A program made the translations under genes and the position numbers. 64,000 nucleotides of DNA from assembly GCA_963758205.1 (NCBI GenBank), contig CAVWUM010000006.1, forward strand, positions 496,001-560,000. Reading direction: 5' to 3'. Of the stretch, positions 43,362-52,466 are shown piece by piece; positions within the stretch are counted from its first letter, which is position 1, and the number at the start of each line of letters is the position of its first letter. The stretch comes from Owenweeksia sp963758205 (lineage in GTDB: Bacteria; Bacteroidota; Bacteroidia; Flavobacteriales; Schleiferiaceae). The notes under the pieces were generated by a model. That model saw only the letters and a program-made list of their open reading frames with translations, was not told where the DNA came from and did not search any database.

Positions 43362-45551
43362 CTAGTAGAACTTCGCTCTACGGTCATCCAGCTTAGCTCC
43401 ATCTTTTAATGACTGAAATACCGCGCTTTGTACCCTTCCGCGAATAGCCTGCTCCTGCTGGTTTTTCTGCTGAGTGTAATCAGGCATTTCCTGGGCTGGG
43501 GTAACTGATACTGCCTCGGCTACATATACACCTCTGCTGCCTTTTAGCGGCTTGGTTTTTTCGCCAGTATTAAGTGCAGAAATAGCACCTACCACTTTAG
43601 GCTCATTACCATAAGCACCCATGTTTGGTGTCTGAAAGTTAATATTTAACGTATTTTCAGTAGCACCAACTTTAGAGGCAATTGCACTAAGGCTTTCACC
43701 ACCACTCATGGCCTCTTCAAATTTCTTAATGAAGTTCTCAGCCTTCTTTTCATTAATAACCTGTGGCTTAATTTGCTCTTTAATGCTGGCCAACTCACGG
43801 AAGCCTTCCTCGTTGCGGTCAGTTAGTATTGCCACTACATAAGGCGTAGAGTTGGTGAATAGCTGAATATCTCCTACTTCACTTTCTTCATTATTTACGC
43901 CTACACCGTTCGCCCATTTTACAATGTCGCGGTTAGCGCCAAGGCCGGGTATTGCTTCATCAAAGGCCTTAAGGTTAGTGGCTACTCTTGGTGCATAGCC
44001 CATTTCCTCCGCTTTCGCTGAAAACTCTTCAATGCTGTTTACCTGTCCGGCAAATTCACCGGCCTTACCATATATGTTGTTGATAGTTGTTTCACTTGCT
44101 GTAATCTCGCGGTCAATGCTCACCAGCTTTACAGAAGGTGCACTACCTTTTTGATCCAGAATTTCAATAATGTGGAAACCAAAACGTGAAGGAACAAGAC
44201 CAATATCACCTTTATTACCTCTAAAAGTGAAGTTAGAGAAAGGCCTGACCATGGCTTGTGGTCCGTACCAGCCAAGGTTACCTCCATCCGCACCAGAACC
44301 TTTGTCATCCGAAATTTGAATTGCTAATTGACTGAATTTAGAAGTATCAGCCTTTACCACTTTTAATAAACTATCAGCCAGTTCTTTAGCCTGTTGGCCT
44401 GTGCGCTCAGGGTTACCTCTCTCCAATCCCTGAAAAGAAATAAGAATATGACGGGCCTTTACAGAATCCGGTAAATTCTTTTTATCAAGCACTTTGGTAA
44501 TCTGGTAATAATTACCCACCTCGTAGGGTCCTACTACAGTTCCCACTGGTTTGGTAATAATAGTTGAGTCAAGTCCTTGTGGAAGATTTTCCTTAGAATA
44601 GTAGTCCGGTGCTCTTCTGTTATCAGCATAGCTTGCTGCATAGGCAGAGTCATTTTTGGTAGTCATGAATGTCTCAAGGGCATCACCATTGGCGTCCATC
44701 TTAGCAACAGAATCACCAATGTAACCTCTTAGTTCAGCCATAATCTCGTTACGATCTTCCTGAGAAGCAACTACATCAAAAGTTACAAATTGAATGCTGG
44801 CCGCCTTTTCGGCTTTAAACTGCTCTTTGTTTTCGTTATAGTACTTTTTGTAATCGGCATCAGTAACCGTAATGGTACTATCAGGAACCGAAGCATACTC
44901 AAGAGCAACTACTTTAGCATTTACATTAGTATTGTTGCGCTTAAACATCTCTTTAGCCATAGCCTTTGGTACATACAAACCTTTTTCAATAGCCTTGTTG
45001 TATTTGGATTGTAGCGCGTTTACTTTCTCGCTTTTTTCGAATTCAATCCATTGGGCGTAGGCCTCGGTGGCCTGCTCTTCAATACCACGGTTGGCCTCCA
45101 TATTACTTATGTACTGCTGAAAAAGTGCATCGCTAAACCTTCCGGTTCCCTGATCCTGAAATACTGGTGCAGACTGAATACTTGGGTTAGACTTTAAGCG
45201 CATTAAAAGCTCAGCGCTGGTTACTTCTATTCCCAGCTCATCATACTGATCTTTCATAAGCTGCTCGCGCACCATCTCATTCCATACACCATCAGCCAAC
45301 TGCTTGTTGGTTAAAAACTGGGCTTGTTGCGGATTTTGTTGAAGAACACGCTCGCGAAGTTCTTCCATTTTACGGCCAAACTCCTGTACCTCAATGTCGC
45401 GGCCATTTACGGTACCCACCACATTGGCATCAGCACGTAGAATGGAGTTACCGGAACCTAATAAATCCGTAAGGATGAAGGCAAGCATTGCCACACCTAT
45501 AATCACAATCAACAAACCTGAACGTTGACGTATGCGCTCTAAAGTCGCCAT
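43362..45551 (-). CDS. ppiD: Periplasmic peptidylprolyl isomerase PpiD/SurA type
   Basis: 729 residues. An N-terminal membrane anchor (~10-32, GLLIVIIGVAMLAFILTDLLG) is followed by a SurA-N-like chaperone region (~40-240), a parvulin domain (~355-455: VKARHILISFQ, GADGGNLGWYGPQAMVRPF, SRFGFHIIEILD), and a long C-terminal domain. It would help outer-membrane protein folding from the periplasmic face of the inner membrane. The size is normal for the Bacteroidota form. A TATATTCG box at 45579-45586 precedes it. Confidence 0.9.
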   Translation of the reverse strand: MATLERIRQRSGLLIVIIGVAMLAFILTDLLGSGNSILRADANVVGTVNGRDIEVQEFGRKMEELRERVLQQNPQQAQFLTNKQLADGVWNEMVREQLMKDQYDELGIEVTSAELLMRLKSNPSIQSAPVFQDQGTGRFSDALFQQYISNMEANRGIEEQATEAYAQWIEFEKSEKVNALQSKYNKAIEKGLYVPKAMAKEMFKRNNTNVNAKVVALEYASVPDSTITVTDADYKKYYNENKEQFKAEKAASIQFVTFDVVASQEDRNEIMAELRGYIGDSVAKMDANGDALETFMTTKNDSAYAASYADNRRAPDYYSKENLPQGLDSTIITKPVGTVVGPYEVGNYYQITKVLDKKNLPDSVKARHILISFQGLERGNPERTGQQAKELADSLLKVVKADTSKFSQLAIQISDDKGSGADGGNLGWYGPQAMVRPFSNFTFRGNKGDIGLVPSRFGFHIIEILDQKGSAPSVKLVSIDREITASETTINNIYGKAGEFAGQVNSIEEFSAKAEEMGYAPRVATNLKAFDEAIPGLGANRDIVKWANGVGVNNEESEVGDIQLFTNSTPYVVAILTDRNEEGFRELASIKEQIKPQVINEKKAENFIKKFEEAMSGGESLSAIASKVGATENTLNINFQTPNMGAYGNEPKVVGAISALNTGEKTKPLKGSRGVYVAEAVSVTPAQEMPDYTQQKNQQEQAIRGRVQSAVFQSLKDGAKLDDRRAKFY

Positions 45552-45578
45552 GTATTTACACTTTAAAAATTAAGGTTG

Positions 45579-45586
45579 CGAATATA
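45579..45586 (-). promoter_or_regulatory. Possible -7 box TATATTCG before ppiD
   Basis: On the minus strand TATATTCGC lies 27 bases before the ppiD start codon and differs from TAnnTTTG at one position. A good -33 element is not seen at the usual spacing. Bases 45587-45695 to the CorC-type gene hold no other feature I recognise. Confidence 0.3.
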
Positions 45587-45695
45587 CAATTGTAGGTTCA
45601 ATTACATAACCTAAAATAGATGAACGGAAAAGTAGTTTTAACAGCCTGCTGTTGATGGCTGAAGCCGCTGCTAATAAAGGCTTTGGCCATTCGGC

Positions 45696-46952
45696 CTAAT
45701 CATCTGTAATTTTAATGTGGAGGAGCTCAATCTTGGAGTTGGATACTTCCTCTACTTTAATAATGTAAGGCTCAAGATAGATCACTTCCCCCTTTTCGGG
45801 GATACTCTCCAGGTGATCGAGCACCATACCGCTAAGCGTAGAGTAGTTATCAGATTCTGGTAGCTCGAGGTTGTACTTTTCGTTGATGTAGTCAATCTCC
45901 TGCCGGGCTGAAAAAAGGAATTCATTTTCAGCAAGTTCCTTTTCCACCAAATCCTCGGTATCATGTTCATCATCAATTTCTCCAAAAAGCTCCTCTACTA
46001 CATCTTCCACGGTTATCAGCCCTGAAGTTCCTCCAAATTCATCAAGTACCACGGCTATACTTCTGCGATTACTTATCAATGAATTTAAAATTTCATTGGC
46101 GGGCATACTTTCAGGTATAAAACTCACCGGGCGGAGGATGGAACGTATTTTTTCTGGCCTCTTAAAGATTTCAAAACTATGGGTGTAGCCGATAATGTTA
46201 TCTATAGAATCTTTATAAATGAGGATTTTGGATAGGTTTGATTCTATAAACATGTCCTTTAAGGTTTTGATATCCTCATTCACATCCAGTGCGGTGATCT
46301 CCGTACGGGGCACCATAAAGTCTCGCGCCTTCTGCTCGCTAAACTCCAGGGCATTTCTAAAAATCTGTATCTCGGTATCTTCCTCTTCTTCCCGTTGTGA
46401 TGATTCCGAACGCTCCCTTACGTAGTTATCAAGATCCACTTTATCAAACGCCATTTTGCCCTGCTCGGCTGTAGAGCGCAAAATGTACTTCATCACAAAA
46501 TTACTTATACCAATCATTAACCAAACGATGGGCGAAAACAACCAGAAGAAAACAAAACTCGGAATGGAGAAAACTTCGAGCAACCGCGTGGAGTGAGTAT
46601 TGAAAATGGCCTTTGGTAAAAACTCGGCTATCACCAAAATAAATATGGTGGAGATTACGGTTTGGAATAATAGCAGCAAGTAAGGGTTATCATCAAAATA
46701 ACTCAGGTAAGGATTGAGAACATCAGGCATAAACATACCATAAACCACCAGTGCAATATTATTACCCACAAGCATAGCCGCTATAAAGCGGGAAGGCTTA
46801 CTTACCAGGCCACTAAGAAGTTGGTAGGCAAAATTTCCCTTTTTGTTTTCAACTTCAATATGGAATTTATTGGAGGAAACGAAAGCTATCTCAATACCCG
46901 AAAAGAAGGCCGAGAAAACTATGGAAGCGAGAATAATGGCAAATATGGTCAC
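45696..46952 (-). CDS. CNNM/CorC (hemolysin C) family transporter, GldE-like
   Basis: 418 residues. N-terminal DUF21/CNNM membrane domain with about four helices (~1-150, including FSGIEIAFVSSNKF and LVGNNIALVVYG), two CBS domains (~200-320: FMVPRTEITALDV; VVLDEFGGTSGLITVEDVVEELFG) and a CorC_HlyC C-terminal domain (~335-415). The family exports Mg2+/Co2+ or relates to it; in gliding Bacteroidota a member is called GldE. Whether this copy is GldE cannot be decided here. It starts directly before the small membrane gene, which ends one base away. Confidence 0.87.
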   Translation of the reverse strand: MTIFAIILASIVFSAFFSGIEIAFVSSNKFHIEVENKKGNFAYQLLSGLVSKPSRFIAAMLVGNNIALVVYGMFMPDVLNPYLSYFDDNPYLLLLFQTVISTIFILVIAEFLPKAIFNTHSTRLLEVFSIPSFVFFWLFSPIVWLMIGISNFVMKYILRSTAEQGKMAFDKVDLDNYVRERSESSQREEEEDTEIQIFRNALEFSEQKARDFMVPRTEITALDVNEDIKTLKDMFIESNLSKILIYKDSIDNIIGYTHSFEIFKRPEKIRSILRPVSFIPESMPANEILNSLISNRRSIAVVLDEFGGTSGLITVEDVVEELFGEIDDEHDTEDLVEKELAENEFLFSARQEIDYINEKYNLELPESDNYSTLSGMVLDHLESIPEKGEVIYLEPYIIKVEEVSNSKIELLHIKITDD

Positions 46953-47159
46953 CTACTCTTCTTTTTTGTTTTTCAGGTAGTTTTCATACTTCAGGCGTTG
47001 TCTCCTCCTAAAGTAAAACATGAAAACACCAAGGCACATGCTTCCAACGAAAATAAAAAATGTCTTATCAAAAGTTCCCCAAAGCCTTACAATTTCAATA
47101 AGCGAGATTACGGCCACTACTATCCATGCAATCTCTACTATTTTCAACATTCTATTCAT
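46953..47159 (-). CDS. Small conserved-type membrane protein between LptC and CorC genes
   Basis: 68 residues from the ATG at 47159 (a TTG at 47165 is alternative). Two hydrophobic helices (~5-25, IVEIAWIVVAVISLIEIV; ~35-52, FFIFVGSMCLGVFMFYF) and a basic tail (RRRQRLKYENYLKNKKEE). It overlaps the end of lptC by 8 bases and abuts the next gene, so it is clearly within the operon. I do not know its function. Confidence 0.75.
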   Translation of the reverse strand: MNRMLKIVEIAWIVVAVISLIEIVRLWGTFDKTFFIFVGSMCLGVFMFYFRRRQRLKYENYLKNKKEE

Positions 47160-47709
47160 CCTCAATGGCTATTTGCCCTGTTATTTTGTTAATCGTGTAA
47201 TTATTAAAATTCTGGTCGGCTTCAAAGCCTTCACCCCAGATAATCTCTTTATCGGTGGTGATTTTAACCTGTACATCCGAGTATATTTTTTCTTTAGCCT
47301 GATCCCAGTATAACTCTTCTGTATTAAGTTGCTCGCCTTTTTTATTCACCACTACTACATCACCACGAGCGTGCCAGAGGCTGGTATTTACGTATTGTGT
47401 AGCTTTATTAGCCTTTAGCCGGGTGTTCTCTTTACCAAAGCTATCAAAAAACTTTACGTCTATCCCTTCAGGAAACCTGCGTTGCGGGTCTTCTATATGC
47501 GGATAATTCTCGGCCAAAGGCGCCTTAAGTTCCAACCTTATATACGTACTATCCGAGTATTTAAGCACCAGGTCTTCCTGCACCTCAAGGGGTAACTCCT
47601 CTCCTTTGGTAAATTGCTTTACCTCGCTGGGATCGTTGGTACAGGAAAACAAAAAAAGCATTGCAGCTACTGCCGCAATGCTTTTTGTAATGATGCTTTT
47701 TATTATCAT
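47152..47709 (-). CDS. lptC: LPS export ABC transporter periplasmic protein LptC
   Basis: 185 residues. Signal peptide with a lipobox-like end (AAMLFLFSC, Cys23), so it may be lipid-anchored rather than held by a helix. The LptC beta-jellyroll follows (EGIDVKFFDSFGKENTRLKANKATQYVNTSLWHARGDVVVVNKKGEQLNTEELYWDQ...). It shuttles LPS from LptBFG to LptA. The start overlaps the preceding TPR gene by 4 bases. A terminator-like hairpin (47653-47686) lies in its signal-peptide codons. Confidence 0.87.
   Translation of the reverse strand: MIIKSIITKSIAAVAAMLFLFSCTNDPSEVKQFTKGEELPLEVQEDLVLKYSDSTYIRLELKAPLAENYPHIEDPQRRFPEGIDVKFFDSFGKENTRLKANKATQYVNTSLWHARGDVVVVNKKGEQLNTEELYWDQAKEKIYSDVQVKITTDKEIIWGEGFEADQNFNNYTINKITGQIAIEDE
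47653..47686. terminator. Terminator-like hairpin inside the lptC signal-peptide codons
   Basis: AAAAAGCATTGC (47653-47664) and GCAATGCTTTTT (47675-47686) are perfect reverse complements, with GC/GC extra pairs in the 10-base loop. On the minus strand the stem is followed by T residues (47647-47657). It falls just after the stop of the upstream TPR gene and could attenuate lptC expression, or it may simply follow from Lys and Phe codons being complementary. Confidence 0.45.
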
Positions 47710-49118
47710 AAATTATAACTCACAGTAATGGTCTCGTTTACTGTACAACCAATAGTGTGTTTATCTCCTTCTTTAATTCCTAACTGAAACAATACATCCT
47801 TAGTAGGAAGTTGCTGCTTATAGTTGTTTATCAACTGATTGGCTTTAGAGCTAACTGAGCCATCAATGCTTTTGGCATAATTAAGCTTATCAATTGCTGC
47901 CCAATACACGGCCTTCTTTTCAAATATGTTATTTCCACAATTTCCATCAGAACCTGCATAAGCTTGAGCAATGATTAAGTAAGGAGCACCCCAACCACTT
48001 TTTGCATTAGCTGCTTTTTGAGCATACGTTTTAGCATCAGAAAGGCGGCCTAATCTTAATGAAGTACTGGCAATGCGATAATAGTCATCAGCTTGCTTTT
48101 TGGGATCAACCTCAAGATTAGCGGCTTCTTTAAAATATTCAATAGCCTTGCTATTATTGTTATTTTTTAAAGCAATTATACCTACCGCACGGGCAGATGT
48201 TGGAGAAGGCTCCAACGTGTAAAGTGCCTCTGCAATTTTAAAGAAGATAGGGTCATCAGTACAGTCCACCATTTCGCCATCATCACCCTCTCTTTCGCGA
48301 GCCAGCATTTTTGCAGCTCTTCTTAGCCAGGTAGCATCTGCTTTGTTGGCTTCAAAAGTTTCCTCGTTATAAATAAGCTTCAGCTTATCACAGGTGGCGA
48401 TTGGTCCAAGAATTTTTTCGTTGTTAGTAACCACTGCATCAAAGCGCTCAAGTTCGCGCTCAGCTTTTTCAAGCTCGGCTTTTTCCTTATCAGTAATGGT
48501 GCCTGCCTCCTGCTTATCTTTAAGCTCCTTTATCTGGCGGTTAAGTACGTTATTATTGTACTCCAGACCTTCCTGCACCACGTTATAGGCTTGAAAAACA
48601 TCAGTAATTTCAAACACCTTATCATTAAACAAACGGGCGGCAGCAATAAAGTAAGCATTATAAAAAGCAGCGCTATGCTCGTTGCTCAACTCCAGAGCTC
48701 GCTTAAACATATCGTAGGCTGCCTTATTACTATCAGGATAATGTTGTAGCATATCCAGCCCTTTACGCTCAAGTACATAGGCTTCATCATCAGGATACAA
48801 TTCCATCCTTTTATCATATACCTTAAATAGTAAAGCTTTTAGTTCCTCCTTTTTGGCAGGATCTTTTTCGGCTTTTATCTTGGCCTCAACTACGTAGGGG
48901 CCATAAATCACATTGTTTTTACTGGAGGCAGGGCAGTTGTCAAAAACATATTTCCAACCCTGGTCGTAAGCCTCTGCATAATTTTTGGACTTAGCCAATT
49001 CATAATATATATACAGGTTTTCACGACATTTAACACTGTCTGTTCCCCATTTGGGTTGTGCCTGGGCTACAGTGTTTATGCCAAGTGCAGCTAATAATAC
49101 CCAAAGTAACTTTCTCAT
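47706..49118 (-). CDS. TPR protein, probably periplasmic
   Basis: 470 residues. Signal peptide MRKLLWVLLAALGINTVAQAQ. The rest is helical with tetratricopeptide-like repeats (AYDMFKRALELSNEHSAAFYNA near 134, KAIEYFKEAANLEVDPKKQADDYYRIAS near 330, YAQKAANAKSGWGAPYLIIAQAY near 368) and a coiled region (~200-240). It resembles the conserved Bacteroidota protein found next to lptC and coaX; the function is not known. It is cotranscribed with lptC (4-base overlap). Confidence 0.8.
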   Translation of the reverse strand: MRKLLWVLLAALGINTVAQAQPKWGTDSVKCRENLYIYYELAKSKNYAEAYDQGWKYVFDNCPASSKNNVIYGPYVVEAKIKAEKDPAKKEELKALLFKVYDKRMELYPDDEAYVLERKGLDMLQHYPDSNKAAYDMFKRALELSNEHSAAFYNAYFIAAARLFNDKVFEITDVFQAYNVVQEGLEYNNNVLNRQIKELKDKQEAGTITDKEKAELEKAERELERFDAVVTNNEKILGPIATCDKLKLIYNEETFEANKADATWLRRAAKMLAREREGDDGEMVDCTDDPIFFKIAEALYTLEPSPTSARAVGIIALKNNNNSKAIEYFKEAANLEVDPKKQADDYYRIASTSLRLGRLSDAKTYAQKAANAKSGWGAPYLIIAQAYAGSDGNCGNNIFEKKAVYWAAIDKLNYAKSIDGSVSSKANQLINNYKQQLPTKDVLFQLGIKEGDKHTIGCTVNETITVSYNL

Positions 49119-49134
49119 TTTTACTGATTATTGA

Positions 49135-50469
49135 TTAACGATATTTTATTTTATTGAACCATTTATCATTAAGAGTTAATCCTAAATAAAAGTTCAGGTA
49201 ACTCTCCTGAATCAATCCATTATCTAAGGTGCCTCTTCTACCTAATATGGCTCCTATATTTACAACAGTTGCCTTTTGCTCTCCTGGGGCAAGAGACTTC
49301 TTCATGTTGATGGGTAGTCCAAAACCAATAGTTATGCCATAGTCCGTAAGCTGAGTGCCATCACCGGAATTGGGAGTATTGACAAAATAGGGAGTGTTTT
49401 CATAGAATCCTCCAAGTCTGTATTCCACAGCCTCAAAAAAGCTGATCTTATTATCCTTATTAAAGGCTAAACCAGGAGTGGCAAAACCGCCAAGTTCAAT
49501 CCTCATGCCATCCACCAGGTTCATATCGCCATTAAAACTCTCATAACCGCTACCCTGGTAATAGTGTACATCAGCATTTATGGCCCAGGCATAGTTAAAG
49601 GTCTTATCTGATTTTCTACCATAGGTAAATCCAAGGCCAAATTCGTTGGGCAATACCAGCTCCGACTCATATCCCTGTATGCGCTCAAGGGTATCAATTG
49701 AAGAGCCGCTGCCACTTGCCACAAAAGCGTAGTTATCCACATCTGCACTGAGCTTTGCTTTATTGGCAAATGTTAAACCCACAGCAAAATCACGTTTTTC
49801 GTCAATCTCATAAATATAGCGCGCTCCAAAATCAAACCTGAAACCACGGACCCGTGCACTCTCATTTATAACGCTAGAGTAAAACCCGGTGTTCCAGTTA
49901 ATAATATTCTCCTCCTCCAGTGTACCAAATAGGTAGGCCGCATTTACACCTATTGACAAGCCTTCGGCAACATTAAACCCATTTCCCCAGTAAATTTTAT
50001 TCAAACCTCCACTACCCGTAAACCTGTCGTTAATCAATATATCTTCAGGACCCGTGCGCTGAGTGGCAATATTGTAACCTTTAAAAGAATAGGGCTGCAG
50101 ACCAAAGGCGCTACCCCACCATTCCTTAACCGGCACTCCTACGGAAAAATACCTGATACCACTAATATTGTTATTGAGTGTAACATCAGGATTTAGTTGC
50201 TTCTGCTCGAGCAGCCCAAACTGAAGGCCAACCTCAAAAGTGGTAAGGGCCATTGTGCTATAGCTGGCAGCATTACCATTATTTATGTTCAGGGGTTCGT
50301 TTAGTGCCAGGTTAGCTCCTCCAAAACCCAAGGCGCGGGCATAAATTTGCGGTTGTAAGTCTCCAAACCCCAGGCGCGAGTAGGGAGATACAGAGCTTTG
50401 CTGCGCGAAAATTGAAAAGGAGATAATAAAAAAAGGGATTAGAAAAATCCCGTTAAAGCACTTCTGCAT
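49135..50469 (-). CDS. Outer-membrane beta-barrel protein (FadL/OmpP1-like repeat pattern, Bacteroidota type)
   Basis: 444 residues from the ATG at 50469, where the signal peptide MQKCFNGIFLIPFFIISFSIFAQ starts; the longer frame lies in coaX. The mature part opens QQSSVSPYSRLGFGDLQPQI, a motif I associate with an uncharacterised outer-membrane family beside coaX in Bacteroidota. Beta-strand patterns with GLNKIYWGNGF, VEYRLGGFYENTP and an aromatic C-terminus (LTLNDKWFNKIKYR) suggest a barrel of 14 or more strands. It overlaps coaX by 17 bases. Confidence 0.75.
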   Translation of the reverse strand: MQKCFNGIFLIPFFIISFSIFAQQSSVSPYSRLGFGDLQPQIYARALGFGGANLALNEPLNINNGNAASYSTMALTTFEVGLQFGLLEQKQLNPDVTLNNNISGIRYFSVGVPVKEWWGSAFGLQPYSFKGYNIATQRTGPEDILINDRFTGSGGLNKIYWGNGFNVAEGLSIGVNAAYLFGTLEEENIINWNTGFYSSVINESARVRGFRFDFGARYIYEIDEKRDFAVGLTFANKAKLSADVDNYAFVASGSGSSIDTLERIQGYESELVLPNEFGLGFTYGRKSDKTFNYAWAINADVHYYQGSGYESFNGDMNLVDGMRIELGGFATPGLAFNKDNKISFFEAVEYRLGGFYENTPYFVNTPNSGDGTQLTDYGITIGFGLPINMKKSLAPGEQKATVVNIGAILGRRGTLDNGLIQESYLNFYLGLTLNDKWFNKIKYR

Positions 50470-51181
50470 GTTGGTCCAGAATATTATTGAGTCCCCTAAG
50501 CAGTAATTCAGGGGCTGCAAAGATGCTATTTTTTAGCAACCCATCAAATACCATTAAATCACCACCGGTGAGCACTGTTATCATGTCAGCAAAACGGCCT
50601 TCGTATTTTTTAATTGTACCCTCTACTTCGTTAATCGCTCCCTGCACGGCTCCTGAGCCCAGGCATTCCAGAGTGGTGGTTCCTATAAAGTCATTAAAAT
50701 CAGATGTTTTACCTACAGGTAACCTGGCCGTAAAATGATTCATTGCTTTCAACCGCATTTGCACCCCGGGCGCTATTGCACCGCCAAGGTACTCTCCCGC
50801 CTTATTTACAAAATCATAGGTGATGCAGGTTCCGGCATCAATAATGAGGCAGTTTCTGCCGGGGTAAGCTTCTATGGCTCCGGCTACCAGGCCTATTCTA
50901 TCTAAACCCAGCGTGGCAGGCGAAGCATACTTATTAATAAAAGGTAGCGGAGTTTGATGAGTAAGTTTAACTATAGGGAAATTAAAACTGCCTTGGAGAT
51001 CATTAAGAATTCCAGCATCACCTACTGATGAAAATATTGCCTTTTCAACCGCAAACTCATTTACAAAGCTCAGGATATCACTAATCGTTGGAGCTTCAAA
51101 AACGGCTGTTTTATTTAAAAGTCCGTTTTTAAAGAGAGCGATTTTGGTTCGGGTATTACCCTGGTCAATAATTAGATTCAC
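50453..51181 (-). CDS. coaX: Type III pantothenate kinase
   Basis: 242 residues. The ASKHA fold shows MNLIIDQGNTRTKIALFKNG (~1-20), the pantothenate motif GLDRIGLVAGA (~97-107), IIDAGTCITYDF (~117-128) with the catalytic Asp, and GGAIAPGVQMR (~136-146). It makes 4-phosphopantothenate, the first step of coenzyme A synthesis, and is insensitive to CoA feedback. It starts the minus-strand envelope operon that continues with the barrel protein, the TPR protein and lptC. Confidence 0.94.
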   Translation of the reverse strand: MNLIIDQGNTRTKIALFKNGLLNKTAVFEAPTISDILSFVNEFAVEKAIFSSVGDAGILNDLQGSFNFPIVKLTHQTPLPFINKYASPATLGLDRIGLVAGAIEAYPGRNCLIIDAGTCITYDFVNKAGEYLGGAIAPGVQMRLKAMNHFTARLPVGKTSDFNDFIGTTTLECLGSGAVQGAINEVEGTIKKYEGRFADMITVLTGGDLMVFDGLLKNSIFAAPELLLRGLNNILDQHAEVL

Positions 51182-51202
51182 TGTAATTCAATAAGATAAT
51201 GG

Positions 51203-51210
51203 CAAATGTA
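51203..51210 (-). promoter_or_regulatory. Candidate coaX promoter -7 box TACATTTG
   Basis: On the minus strand TACATTTGC lies about 21 bases before the coaX start and fits TAnnTTTG exactly. No -33 TTTG is evident at the usual spacing. Confidence 0.4.
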
Positions 51211-51231
51211 AATGAGAAGGTTAAAAAATGC

Positions 51232-51261
51232 TTTGTTTAAAAGGAAATGTTATTACATTTG
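51232..51261 (+). promoter_or_regulatory. Promoter of tRNA-Phe (Bacteroidota -33/-7 type)
   Basis: TTTG (51232-51235) and TACATTTG (51254-51261) are 18 bases apart and fit the Bacteroidota pattern TTTG-N~19-TAnnTTTG. The tRNA starts 23 bases downstream. The gap faces the divergent coaX gene. Confidence 0.6.
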
Positions 51262-51283
51262 CGCCCCGCTAAGGAAAATAAAT

Positions 51284-51356
51284 GGTGCCTTAGCTCAGTT
51301 GGTAGAGCAAAGGACTGAAAATCCTTGTGTCCCTGGTTCGATTCCTGGAGGCACCA
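51284..51356 (+). tRNA. tRNA-Phe (anticodon GAA)
   Basis: A 73-base cloverleaf: acceptor GGTGCCT/AGGCACC, D arm GCTC-AGTTGGTA-GAGC, anticodon arm AAGGA-CTGAAAA-TCCTT with anticodon GAA, T arm CCTGG-TTCGATT-CCTGG, discriminator A at 51356. The 3' CCA is not encoded (CAAC follows). Its terminator is at 51361-51397. Confidence 0.98.
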
Positions 51357-51360
51357 CAAC

Positions 51361-51397
51361 AAAAGCCCGAAACGAGAAATTGTTTCGGGCTTTTTTA
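51361..51397 (+). terminator. Intrinsic terminator after tRNA-Phe
   Basis: AAAAGCCCGAAAC (51361-51373) pairs perfectly with GTTTCGGGCTTTT (51382-51394), and T residues continue to 51396. The mirrored A run on the left could also serve the minus-strand AraC gene. Confidence 0.9.
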
Positions 51398-51445
51398 ATG
51401 CCGATAAATTGTTCTGGGTGTTTTGGGATAAAGAAAAATCCACCC

Positions 51446-52462
51446 CTACCCCCCCTTCTTAAATTCACTAGGAGTAGCGCCATATCTTTCCTTAAAGATG
51501 CGCGAAAAATATCCCCTGTTGCTCAAACCCAGGCGGTACACAATTTCGGAGATATTCATTTCGGATGATACTAAAAGACGCCTGGCCGCCTCAAGCCGGG
51601 CATTTTTGATATAATTTTTTACGGTACTGCCTTTTAGTAGTTTAAAGCCTTGTTGCAGCTTGGCCGGATTAAGTCCTACTTCTCTTGAAATATCCTTAAC
51701 CGAAAGCGCGGAGGGCAAATTGTTTTCTATATATATAACAGCCCTTTCAATAGCTTCCGTTTCGGTTTTTCTGATGATCCGGCTATCCTGTTCGCCTTCC
51801 ATATCATCTATATAAAGCATTATTTGCTGTGCCAGTACATCATAGGCTTTTCCTTCCAGGTAAAGTTTTCGCAATATACCCTTGCCCTTAAATTCCTCAA
51901 TATCATTAAATATATTGTGCAGTGAGAGGCCGTACATCCCCTTTACAAAAAACCTATGGCTGGCATTTTCATCTTCAAAAAGGTTTTTTAACTCTTTGCC
52001 CATTTCTTCTAAATCACAGGCAATTTTTTCTAAAAATTCACTTCGCAGTACCTCAAGGCTGCTGATACGCGTGTGCTCACCTTTTTTAAATGTCAGGATA
52101 TGCCCGTTTTGCTCAGAACTGGCCACTATCATACTTTGAAATTCAGTAAGGTGATGATCTTTTGCATTTTCTTCTTCAAAGCTATGGCTCAGCTCCCCGG
52201 CAATACAATAAATGAATTTGGCCGGATGTACTTTGCTTACCGTAAACCTGATTTCGAGTTGTTCATTAAAGGTGCAATCGTAAATAATAAGGCCCAGGCC
52301 ACCCTTAAAATTTATTCCTCTGATTATGCCTTTTCCATACTCTTTCGGTATCCGTATGCAATACTCACCACAGTCCTGGTATACCCTGGCGCCAATTTCC
52401 CTGGCTATTCCAGTAATCACATCTTTAAGGGGTAAAGACTTTACCGTAATACTATTCTTCAT
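51446..52462 (-). CDS. AraC-family transcriptional regulator
   Basis: 338 residues. The C-terminal ~100 residues are an AraC helix-turn-helix pair: IENNLPSALSVKDISREVGLNPAKLQQGF (~241-269) and EMNISEIVYRLGLSNRGYFSRIFKERYGATPSEFKK (~301-336). The N-terminal part looks like the ligand-sensing region of PchR-like regulators but has no motif I can name. It is divergent from the glycosyltransferase/guanidino operon that starts 105 bases away, so that operon is the natural target. The intergenic region has a small TATTCTTTTAGAATA palindrome at about 52467-52481 next to its own start, a possible operator. Confidence 0.87.
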   Translation of the reverse strand: MKNSITVKSLPLKDVITGIAREIGARVYQDCGEYCIRIPKEYGKGIIRGINFKGGLGLIIYDCTFNEQLEIRFTVSKVHPAKFIYCIAGELSHSFEEENAKDHHLTEFQSMIVASSEQNGHILTFKKGEHTRISSLEVLRSEFLEKIACDLEEMGKELKNLFEDENASHRFFVKGMYGLSLHNIFNDIEEFKGKGILRKLYLEGKAYDVLAQQIMLYIDDMEGEQDSRIIRKTETEAIERAVIYIENNLPSALSVKDISREVGLNPAKLQQGFKLLKGSTVKNYIKNARLEAARRLLVSSEMNISEIVYRLGLSNRGYFSRIFKERYGATPSEFKKGG

Positions 52463-52466
52463 AATA

